From contig NZ_AP024154.1 in NCBI RefSeq assembly GCF_015533855.1, forward strand, positions 2,238,501 to 2,302,500: a DNA stretch of 64,000 nucleotides, given 5' to 3'. Source of the stretch: Echinicola sp. 20G. Lineage in GTDB: Bacteria; Bacteroidota; Bacteroidia; Cytophagales; Cyclobacteriaceae. A program made the translations under genes and the position numbers. The notes below the pieces were generated by a model. It searched no databases, was not told the origin of the DNA, and saw only the letters and a list, made by a program, of their open reading frames with translations. Below, one piece after another: positions 17,806 to 24,270 of the stretch (positions are counted from its first letter, which is position 1; each line of letters starts with the position of its first letter).

Positions 17806-19353
17806 TTACTGGGTTTTGATAATTTTTCTTTTTCCTTTAGTGACAATCTTAATGGGACGGGAAGGTGCACTTTCATTATGAAGTCGATCTACTGCTGTAA
17901 TGCAGTAAGTGTAGCTACTGCGCTTATTTACCAGATTATCCTTCCATTCTTGCAAAGCATAAGGCCCTTTTTGCACTGTACCATAAATCTTATTGGGATT
18001 TGAAGTGTCCACTTTTTCGTCCTCTTCGAATCTGTAAATTACAAAATAGGAAGCATCTCCATCAAGGTTTGCTTCCCAATTAAGCGTAATGCCACGCTCA
18101 GGACTTCCTTTTGCCTTAACTGTTTGAACGGATTGTGGGGCTTGCTGGTCGATCCAAGGCATTTCTGGTGGAAGCGCTGGGTTTGGATAGGCTTTGGCCA
18201 ATTGTGAATTGACATTTTCTTTGTTTCCTGCTATGGTTTTAGCACTGAAAAACATGCTACCCTTGACTTCGGGAAAGGTTCTATTATATTGGATTTGATT
18301 CACCACTTCATTTTTGTCTTCCCAGCCTTTTTGTCCTACTCTATAAACTCCTTGGCCAATATAGACATGGCGTCCATAGCTGTTTTCCGCCCACCATTTT
18401 ACCAAAGTTTTGTATTCCGCCAATTCAAATCCAATATGCCAATATATTTGTGGGGTGACATAATCTATCCATCCTTCTCTTAACCATTTGAGTACATCGG
18501 CATACAGGTCATCATAATTGGTTTGGCCCGCTCGGGTAGCTGATCCCAAGGGGTCTTTGTCTTGGTTTCTCCAGACTCCAAATGGACTGATCCCAAATTT
18601 CATCAATGGTTTTTCTGCTTTGATTCTTTTGGAAAGCTCTTCTACAAAATAATCTACATTGTTCCTTCTCCAATCTTCCAGGTCATCAAATCGCTTTCCG
18701 AAGTTGGCATAGGAGCTACTATCTGGAAATGCTTCATTGGCAATTTTGTAGGGGTAAAAATAATCATCAAAGTGCACCGCATCCATATCATAGTGTTTAA
18801 CTACTTCAATGATAGACTGTAACACAAACTCTTGGGCAGCTGGAATTCCCGGATCGTAATACCATTTGCCGCCATACTGTACAAACCATTCAGGGTGTTG
18901 GACAAGGGGATGATCAGCCGAAGGAATAAAATCTTTGTTATTGGATGCCCTATAGGGATTGAACCAACCGTGAAACTCCATTCCTCTTTTTCTGGCTTCA
19001 TTGATCATAAATTCCAGTGGGTTGTAATAAGGAGAAGGAGCTTCCCCCTGCTTACCTGTAAGGTAGGCTGACCAAGGCTCATAGCTGGAAGGATAGAAGG
19101 CATCCGCCGTAGGCCTAATCTGCATGATCACTGCATTCATTCCAGCAGCCTTAAGCGTATCCAACAATGCTACATATTCTGCTTGTTGCTGGGCTGCGGG
19201 CAAACCCTTTTGGCTAGGCCAGTCAATGTTTTCTACTGTAGCGATCCATGCGGCCCGAAGTTCTCTTTTGGGAGAGTCTTGGCAGATCACGGTTTGGCTA
19301 ATGCCTAAAAATAGAATGATTAAGGAAATAAGGATTTTGGGAAAATGAAGCAT
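17806..19353 (-). CDS. GHL10 (DigH/YddW-like) glycoside hydrolase, putative denuded-murein-glycan hydrolase
   Basis: Exported protein of 515 residues with a signal peptide ending near VICQDS, then a GHL10/DUF187 TIM-barrel (RELRAAWIATVENIDWPS, MNAVIMQIRPTADAFYPS, GMEFHGWFNPYRAS, DAVHFDDYFYPY) and a C-terminal fibronectin-III-like domain (~410-500). Known family member E. coli DigH (YddW) cuts peptidoglycan strands that have lost their peptides. Its place between murQ (15-base gap) and the symporter (2-base gap) supports a role on murein glycan. Exact bond specificity is not visible. Confidence 0.85.
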   Translation of the reverse strand: MLHFPKILISLIILFLGISQTVICQDSPKRELRAAWIATVENIDWPSQKGLPAAQQQAEYVALLDTLKAAGMNAVIMQIRPTADAFYPSSYEPWSAYLTGKQGEAPSPYYNPLEFMINEARKRGMEFHGWFNPYRASNNKDFIPSADHPLVQHPEWFVQYGGKWYYDPGIPAAQEFVLQSIIEVVKHYDMDAVHFDDYFYPYKIANEAFPDSSSYANFGKRFDDLEDWRRNNVDYFVEELSKRIKAEKPLMKFGISPFGVWRNQDKDPLGSATRAGQTNYDDLYADVLKWLREGWIDYVTPQIYWHIGFELAEYKTLVKWWAENSYGRHVYIGQGVYRVGQKGWEDKNEVVNQIQYNRTFPEVKGSMFFSAKTIAGNKENVNSQLAKAYPNPALPPEMPWIDQQAPQSVQTVKAKGSPERGITLNWEANLDGDASYFVIYRFEEDEKVDTSNPNKIYGTVQKGPYALQEWKDNLVNKRSSYTYCITAVDRLHNESAPSRPIKIVTKGKRKIIKTQ

Positions 19354-19368
19354 TGAGGAAGGATTTGT

Positions 19369-20193
19369 TTATTTACTTTGATAAGCTTCTACGGCTTTTT
19401 TGACTGAGCCATAAAGCGTCAAAAGCTTTAAGGCTGCTTGATAGTCCAGCTCTGGGATTTCTTCCATGACCATTCGTACGCCTCTGTCTACCAGCTTATT
19501 GTTGCTGAGCTGCATATTGACCATTTTATTGCCTTTAACTTTGCCCAGTTTAATCATAAGACTGGTGCTGATCATGTTAAGCACCAGCTTTTGGGCAGTG
19601 CCTGCTTTCATTCGGGTACTTCCGGTGACGAACTCCGGCCCAACTTCTACTTCAATGGGGAAGTCAGCAACTGATGAAATCAGGGCATCCTTATTACAAC
19701 TTATACTTCCAGTAAGCACTCCATTTTCTTGGGCTACTTGTAGGCCACCAAAAACATAAGGGGTTTTACCTGATGCTGCAATTCCGATCAAGGTGTCCTT
19801 TTCGTTAATCCCGAATTGTTTCAAGTCTTTCCATGCTTGGTTAGGATCATCTTCTGCTCCTTCCACAGCCGTCCTGATCGCACTGTCTCCACCGGCAATT
19901 AACCCTACGACCAGATTAGGGGAGGCGCCGTAAGTGGGAGGAATTTCAGATGCATCTAAAATTCCTAAGCGACCGGAGGTTCCTGCTCCGATATAGAATA
20001 ATCTTCCCCCGGACTGCATTTTTTTACTTGCAGCATCGACCAGTTTTTTGATGTTAGGAATAATCTTTTGAACAGCCTTTGCAACTTTCTGATCTTCTTG
20101 GTTGATGTTTTTTAGTAAGTCTGTTGTTGACATTTCCTCCAAATTAGTATAAAGAGAGGAGGACTCAGTGGTGGGGATAACTTGGCTTGACAT
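19369..20193 (-). CDS. murQ: N-acetylmuramic acid 6-phosphate etherase
   Basis: Cytosolic SIS-domain etherase (274 residues) that removes the lactyl ether of MurNAc-6-P to give GlcNAc-6-P and D-lactate. The signature SGRLGILDASEIPPTYG is complete. Glu83 and Glu114 (in EGAEDDP) align with the catalytic glutamates of E. coli MurQ. The phosphosugar-binding VTGSTRMKAGTAQKLVLNM is present. The protein is somewhat shorter than E. coli MurQ, at the C-terminus. It starts 7 bases after the kinase gene and is followed by the DigH-like gene, so the order is kinase-murQ-digH-symporter. Confidence 0.96.
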   Translation of the reverse strand: MSSQVIPTTESSSLYTNLEEMSTTDLLKNINQEDQKVAKAVQKIIPNIKKLVDAASKKMQSGGRLFYIGAGTSGRLGILDASEIPPTYGASPNLVVGLIAGGDSAIRTAVEGAEDDPNQAWKDLKQFGINEKDTLIGIAASGKTPYVFGGLQVAQENGVLTGSISCNKDALISSVADFPIEVEVGPEFVTGSTRMKAGTAQKLVLNMISTSLMIKLGKVKGNKMVNMQLSNNKLVDRGVRMVMEEIPELDYQAALKLLTLYGSVKKAVEAYQSK

Positions 20194-20200
20194 ATTGGGG

Positions 20201-21061
20201 TTACTTTATAGCTGGAACGGTTTGACAATGGTATTTGACCAGGCCGCTCATAGGGTGTTGTACAATGCTTTTGATTTTGATTCCAAATTCAGTCGCCACT
20301 TCTTCTAGAAAATCACAGAAATGGTAAGCAATGGAGCCTGTAAAGCTAATGGGTAAGTCCATGTTTTGAGGCCCGTAAGGAATTACATAATAGTCGAAAA
20401 ACTTTCTGAAATTATCTTTAATAATGTCTTGGCAGGAGGGATTGTCTGCATGCTTTAACAAAAAAGGTGTAAATGATGCCAGAAAGCGGTTAGCTTGTGG
20501 TTTGTTGTAAATTTTATCCAAGATCTGCCTGGTATCCATATCAAAGGTAGCATGGAAATCAGCAATGATCTCTGGATCCAGTTTTTGTTGAAGAATCAAT
20601 GCAATCAGGTCTTTACATAAAACAGTGCCGCTGCCCCAGTCTGCCAAAATATATCCTAGCGAGGGGACATTGTTGATGATTTCATGGCCATCATAGACGC
20701 AGGAATTGGCACCAGTGCCCAAAATGCAGGTTATCCCTTTTTGATCTTGGAGAAGGCTTCTTGCAGCTCCTAAGATGTCACCATAAACTTCTGTAGGGTA
20801 TTTGACAGATATAACAGACTCGATTGCTGATTTGACTTGTTCTACCTTTACAGGAAGCCCACATCCAGCTCCATAAAAGATGACTTTGTCAACCTCCGAA
20901 GCAATGGGAGTGACTTCATTTTTAATGATTTTAGCGATTTCTGCTTCCGTCAAAAAGTAAGGGTTCAAGCCCTTGCATTGCACAGAGTTGATGGTTTTTC
21001 CCTCCTCATCCACTAACCTCCAATCTGTTTTGGTAGATCCACTATCCGCAATTAATAGCAT
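20201..21061 (-). CDS. BadF/BadG-type amino-sugar kinase, probable MurNAc (or GlcNAc) kinase
   Basis: ASKHA-fold sugar kinase (286 residues) of the BadF/BadG/BcrA/BcrD family. The phosphate-binding DSGSTKTDW lies at the very N-terminus, TCILGTGANSCVYDG and LADWGSGTVLCKDL follow. This matches the GlcNAc kinase-like group that includes MurK. With MurQ encoded 7 bases downstream, MurNAc to MurNAc-6-P is the most economical role; GlcNAc may also be used. ATG at 21061 is chosen over an in-frame TTG at 21082 because it places the phosphate loop at the usual position. The 18-bp palindrome at 21151-21168 lies 89 bases upstream. Confidence 0.88.
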   Translation of the reverse strand: MLLIADSGSTKTDWRLVDEEGKTINSVQCKGLNPYFLTEAEIAKIIKNEVTPIASEVDKVIFYGAGCGLPVKVEQVKSAIESVISVKYPTEVYGDILGAARSLLQDQKGITCILGTGANSCVYDGHEIINNVPSLGYILADWGSGTVLCKDLIALILQQKLDPEIIADFHATFDMDTRQILDKIYNKPQANRFLASFTPFLLKHADNPSCQDIIKDNFRKFFDYYVIPYGPQNMDLPISFTGSIAYHFCDFLEEVATEFGIKIKSIVQHPMSGLVKYHCQTVPAIK

Positions 21062-21150
21062 ATTATCGAATTTATTTGGCAAAATGGGTGATTACACTAT
21101 ACCTCAGTATCACTTATGATACAAAGATGTTTCTAAATGATCCTTCAAGC

Positions 21151-21168
21151 ATCCCTGAAAATAGGGAT
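21151..21168 (-). promoter_or_regulatory. 18-bp palindromic operator, copy 1 (upstream of murK operon)
   Basis: Plus-strand sequence ATCCCTGAAAATAGGGAT; in gene direction ATCCCTATTTTCAGGGAT. It lies 89 bases before the kinase start and after the convergently ordered end of amidase 1. It is identical to copy 2 and matches copies 3 and 4 over the whole right half. Confidence 0.75.
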
Positions 21169-21191
21169 TTGATACAATCACTGTATTGTCT

Positions 21192-22076
21192 TTACAAGTA
21201 CTTTTTATACAAGTTATGCAGTACTCTAATGTCATTTTCTTTTAGTTCCCCACTTGTATCTGTTTGGATAAAGTGAATTTTAAAAGCCCTTATTGCCGAG
21301 CTCAGGTCACTGGTGTCATAGCCGATGATGCGTAAGGCTTCCTTAGGGTCAAAGTGATCTGGGACAGTTTCCAACATCACTGTTTCTGTGGTATAGGTTC
21401 CAAGCGCTGTAGGTACATCTATTTCCATCATTAGGTAATCATCATACCAAAGCCCGTATCCTTCTTCAGCTAATCTTTTCCATGGAAAATAAGCACTAGG
21501 ATCCACTTTTCTGGCGGGAGCAATGTCGGCATGGCCAATAAAGTTGGCTGTAGGGATATTGTAATCCTCTTTTAGTCGCTTTAATAATCGCAGCAGACTT
21601 TCAATTTGAGCTTCTGTAAATGGCTCAGAACCATTGTTGTCCAACTCAATCCCTATGGACGAACTGTTCAGGTCTGTATCATGCCCCCACTTCCCTCTGC
21701 CGGCATGCCACGAACGAAGGTAGTCATTGAGCATCTGGACAATCTCTCCATCTTTGCTGACCACATAATGTGAACTAACTTGGGTACGGCTTAAGGTAAA
21801 AGTTCTAATAGTTTGCTCCAGAGAATCCTGGGCCGTGTGGTGGATGATAACAAAATTGGGTTTTCGAATACTGAAATTGGTGGTGCCTACCCAAAGGTCA
21901 GTAACATTGGTGGTGTCTCCTTCCTGCTTAACTTCAGGAATTTTAGCTATTTTTTGAGTTTGGGCTTTTACTTGTTTTTTATGCTGCTTGTTTATGGCCC
22001 GATAGGGATTCGGGGAGCAAGCATAGATGAAAGCTGCTAAAGTCAAGATAAGACTTGTAATAGAGATTCTGCGCAT
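21192..22076 (-). CDS. N-acetylmuramoyl-L-alanine amidase, AmpD/Amidase_2 type, lipoprotein (amidase 1)
   Basis: Zinc amidase that removes the peptide from MurNAc. Amidase_2 motifs: IIHHTAQDS (zinc His), SSHYVVSKDGEIVQML, and GHADIAPARKVDPSAYFPW (second His and the Asp/Lys region as in AmpD). An ATG at 22076 gives a 294-residue protein starting with a signal peptide and lipobox AFIYAC, so it is membrane anchored. The further upstream ATG at 22124 would add a charged stretch and bury the signal peptide. A C-terminal domain (~200-294) resembles a peptidoglycan-binding helical segment. Operator copy 2 is 99 bases upstream. Confidence 0.9.
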   Translation of the reverse strand: MRRISITSLILTLAAFIYACSPNPYRAINKQHKKQVKAQTQKIAKIPEVKQEGDTTNVTDLWVGTTNFSIRKPNFVIIHHTAQDSLEQTIRTFTLSRTQVSSHYVVSKDGEIVQMLNDYLRSWHAGRGKWGHDTDLNSSSIGIELDNNGSEPFTEAQIESLLRLLKRLKEDYNIPTANFIGHADIAPARKVDPSAYFPWKRLAEEGYGLWYDDYLMMEIDVPTALGTYTTETVMLETVPDHFDPKEALRIIGYDTSDLSSAIRAFKIHFIQTDTSGELKENDIRVLHNLYKKYL

Positions 22077-22146
22077 CACTGAAAAGGGGTTTGGGGGCGA
22101 TTTACCATTGAAAAGATTTTTCAACTTAAATCGATCAATTAATATA

Positions 22147-22166
22147 CAAATATCAAAAGATATTTG
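22147..22166. repeat. AT-rich palindrome in the amidase 1 promoter
   Basis: CAAATATC (22147-22154) and GATATTTG (22159-22166) are perfect inverted arms around an AAAA spacer. It lies 9 bases from operator copy 2 and shares its arm-AAAA-arm design. It could be a second protein site or a core promoter element. Confidence 0.5.
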
Positions 22167-22175
22167 ATGTCCTAA

Positions 22176-22193
22176 ATCCCTGAAAATAGGGAT
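22176..22193 (-). promoter_or_regulatory. 18-bp palindromic operator, copy 2 (upstream of amidase 1)
   Basis: ATCCCTGAAAATAGGGAT on the plus strand, identical to copy 1. The inverted symmetry here extends to 10-bp arms, CTAAATCCCT and AGGGATTTAG (22172-22197). It is 99 bases before the preferred amidase 1 start and oriented like the other copies relative to its gene. Confidence 0.75.
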
Positions 22194-22270
22194 TTAGCCA
22201 TGAAGGGAATAGGTAGCGAGAGCTATAACGATTATAAAAAGTATAATAATATTTAGATACCAAGGAAAAG

Positions 22271-22297
22271 GATATTGTTCTAAAAGTAAACAATATC
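22271..22297 (-). terminator. Candidate weak terminator downstream of the response regulator gene
   Basis: GATATTGTT (22271-22279) pairs with AACAATATC (22289-22297) around a 9-base loop; in the minus direction a short T-rich stretch follows. It lies about 70 bases after the regulator stop codon and could separate it from amidase 1. The stem is AU-rich, so strength is doubtful. Confidence 0.4.
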
Positions 22298-22365
22298 ACT
22301 AGGGCTGGTAGATTTCTCTTATAATGTCTGACTATATTTCAATCACTATTGTTAGCTAGGATTGA

Positions 22366-23001
22366 TTACCTGATTAATCCTTTTTTGTAGGCATTGTTAA
22401 CCAGTTCAGCAGTATTTTTTGCTTGGAGTTTATAGAGCAGATTTTTACGATGGGTTTCCACAGTGTTCTTACTAATGAAAAGTTGTTCACCGATTTCCTG
22501 TGTGGTTAGGCCATTGGCAATGCAGCTCAATACTTCCATCTCACGGTCAGACAGTTTTTCATTGACTTGCATCTTCCCGGTCTTTTTCATAAAGCTGCTC
22601 AGCAAAGTTTTACTGACTTCCTCTCCAAGGTAAGTTCCCCCGTTGTGAAGGGTTTGAATGGCTTCGATCAGATCTTTTTTTCCGGTATTTTTTAAGATAT
22701 AGCCTTGGGCACCAGTTTTAAGCATATCCGAAATAAAATGCCGGTCATTGTGCATGGATAGCCCAAGTACTTTTAAGGCTTTATGTGATTTTAAAAGTTT
22801 TTTGGTGGCTTCCACACCATCCATAATCGGCATATTGATATCCATGATCACAATATCCACCGGGCTAAGATCACAATAATCAATGGCCTCTTTACCGTTC
22901 ATAGCTTCGCCTACTACTTTGATACCAGGGATATCACCTAGCATGGCTTTGAGTCCATCGATAAACATTTGGTGGTCGTCTGCAATTAATACATTGATCA
23001 T
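22366..23001 (-). CDS. NarL/FixJ-type (LuxR HTH) response regulator
   Basis: DNA-binding response regulator of 211 residues. An N-terminal receiver domain has ADDH at 7-10 and the phospho-acceptor Asp54 in VIMDINMPIMDG; the C-terminal LuxR/GerE HTH (~143-211) reads LSDREMEVLSCIANGLTTQEIGEQ and SKNTVETHRKNLLYKL. This family partners HisKA_3 kinases, and the only such kinase nearby is at 12150-16286. The gene is flanked by amidase genes and by palindromes on both sides. I infer that it binds the 18-bp palindrome and controls the salvage locus; no autoregulatory copy lies close to its own start. Confidence 0.93.
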   Translation of the reverse strand: MINVLIADDHQMFIDGLKAMLGDIPGIKVVGEAMNGKEAIDYCDLSPVDIVIMDINMPIMDGVEATKKLLKSHKALKVLGLSMHNDRHFISDMLKTGAQGYILKNTGKKDLIEAIQTLHNGGTYLGEEVSKTLLSSFMKKTGKMQVNEKLSDREMEVLSCIANGLTTQEIGEQLFISKNTVETHRKNLLYKLQAKNTAELVNNAYKKGLIR

Positions 23002-23194
23002 GATAAACTAATTTAGGGTCGGTTGTTGTGAAGCATTTAATAGAAATAATAGCTTAAAAATAAATTAACCTTAATATATGCTTTTTTAGAATAGAATTTA
23101 CACCAATGGTAATTTATGCAAAAGATAATAATGTAGCCAAACTAGACACAAATCCTTATTGAAATCAAAATTAGGTGGGTTTTTGGATATTGTG

Positions 23195-23231
23195 CTGAAA
23201 ACAGTGGTTTATGAAAAATCACTGTTTTCAG
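23195..23231. repeat. 12-bp inverted repeat overlapping operator copy 3
   Basis: CTGAAAACAGTG (23195-23206) and CACTGTTTTCAG (23220-23231) are perfect reverse complements with a 13-base spacer. The right arm is part of operator copy 3, so this promoter carries two half-related elements instead of one. It could form a hairpin or bind a regulator dimer pair. Confidence 0.6.
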
Positions 23232-23235
23232 GGAT
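23218..23235 (+). promoter_or_regulatory. 18-bp palindromic operator, copy 3 (upstream of amidase 2)
   Basis: ATCACTGTTTTCAGGGAT, one base different from copy 4 and with an intact right half TTTTCAGGGAT. It lies 84 bases before the amidase 2 start. A further palindrome, TATAACT-AAA-AGTTATA, lies at 23271-23287. The remaining part of the 318-base region 23002-23319 shows no gene. Confidence 0.68.
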
Positions 23236-23319
23236 AGCGGAAAAATAATTAAATTCTCAGATTGAAGTGGTATAACTAAAAGTTATATGTAAATAAATGT
23301 CTAAAAATAAATTTGATAA

Positions 23320-23991
23320 ATGGGTACTGTTCGATTAAATACACTATTGACTTTGGTAATTACGGTTCTTTTAGCCGCATGTTCCAAAGCAACCTATCGG
23401 GTTTTTGATAAATCCATTCACTATGATACAGAACGGAGAGCGCTTTCTTTAAAATATATGGAAGATCACTATGGGATGGTTCAGGAAGAGCCTACCATTG
23501 AACCAAAAATGATTGTATTGCATTGGACGGCAATTCCTGATTTAGAGAGATCTTTTGATGCGATGAATCCAGTGCATCTGCCTGGGAGCAGAACCGGTAT
23601 TGCAGCAGCCAGTGCTTTGAATGTTTCTTCCCACTATTTAATTGATCGTGACGGAACGATTTTTCGCCAACTACCAGATACAATTATGGCGAGACATGTG
23701 ATTGGTCTGAATCATTGTGCAATTGGGGTGGAGAATGTGGGGGGCGGTGATGCTCCATTGACGAACGCCCAGCTTAAGGCCAATGAACGGTTGGTCCGAC
23801 ACCTAAAAAGGAAATATGATATCCAATATGTGATCGGTCATTATGAATACACCGCTTTTGAAGGGCATGAATTGTGGAAGGAAATAGATGAAGGCTATAG
23901 GACGGTAAAGACAGATCCTGGTCAAAAGTTTATGAAAAAGATCAGAAAGAGACTGGAAGATATGGGGCTAAAAACACCTCCTTCCAAATAA
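23320..23991 (+). CDS. N-acetylmuramoyl-L-alanine amidase, Amidase_2 type, lipoprotein (amidase 2)
   Basis: Second zinc amidase, 223 residues, with signal peptide and lipobox VLLAAC. Motifs: IVLHWTAIPD (zinc His), SSHYLIDRDGTIFRQLPD, CAIGVENVGG, VIGHYEY (second His) and TDPGQKF (zinc ligand region). It is diverged from amidase 1 and has a longer first loop, so it may prefer different stems or sizes. Transcribed divergently from the response regulator and closed by its own terminator. Operator copy 3 lies 84 bases upstream, which places it in the presumed regulon. Confidence 0.92.
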   Translation: MGTVRLNTLLTLVITVLLAACSKATYRVFDKSIHYDTERRALSLKYMEDHYGMVQEEPTIEPKMIVLHWTAIPDLERSFDAMNPVHLPGSRTGIAAASALNVSSHYLIDRDGTIFRQLPDTIMARHVIGLNHCAIGVENVGGGDAPLTNAQLKANERLVRHLKRKYDIQYVIGHYEYTAFEGHELWKEIDEGYRTVKTDPGQKFMKKIRKRLEDMGLKTPPSK

Positions 23992-24017
23992 GTTTGATGA
24001 AATGTGTTATCGTACAC

Positions 24018-24055
24018 ACAGGTCACAGAAGCTAATTTTTGTGACCTGTTTTTTT
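24018..24055 (+). terminator. Intrinsic terminator after amidase 2
   Basis: ACAGGTCACA (24018-24027) pairs with TGTGACCTGT (24040-24049), followed by a T run. It separates amidase 2 from the susC promoter region. Confidence 0.9.
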
Positions 24056-24105
24056 ATATAACCCATTGGTGTTTAGGCTTAAGGGTTTAATGGTGATTTG
24101 ATAAT

Positions 24106-24123
24106 ATCCCTGTTTTCAGGGAT
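24106..24123 (+). promoter_or_regulatory. 18-bp palindromic operator, copy 4 (upstream of susC)
   Basis: ATCCCTGTTTTCAGGGAT, the most symmetric copy: ATCCCTG and CAGGGAT arms around TTTT. It lies 147 bases before the susC ATG at 24271 and after the amidase 2 terminator, so it can only serve susC and its operon. An AT-rich palindrome ATTTTT-TAG-AAAAAT follows at 24135-24149. Confidence 0.78.
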
Positions 24124-24270
24124 GGAATCGCTGCATTTTTTAGAAAAATTTGACCAAACAATAAAAGTAGAGTGCTTTGGGTGATTAGCAATAAGCCCAA
24201 AATCATTTCAAAAATCCAATGTCATTATGCTTTTGTTGAGACAAATAATTCACTTAACTAATTATCTAAA

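Noticed and set aside
22200..22256. 18-codon open frame after operator copy 2 (MKGIGSESYNDYKKYNNI)
   Set aside because: No ribosome site, no promoter, no hallmark composition; compatible with chance.
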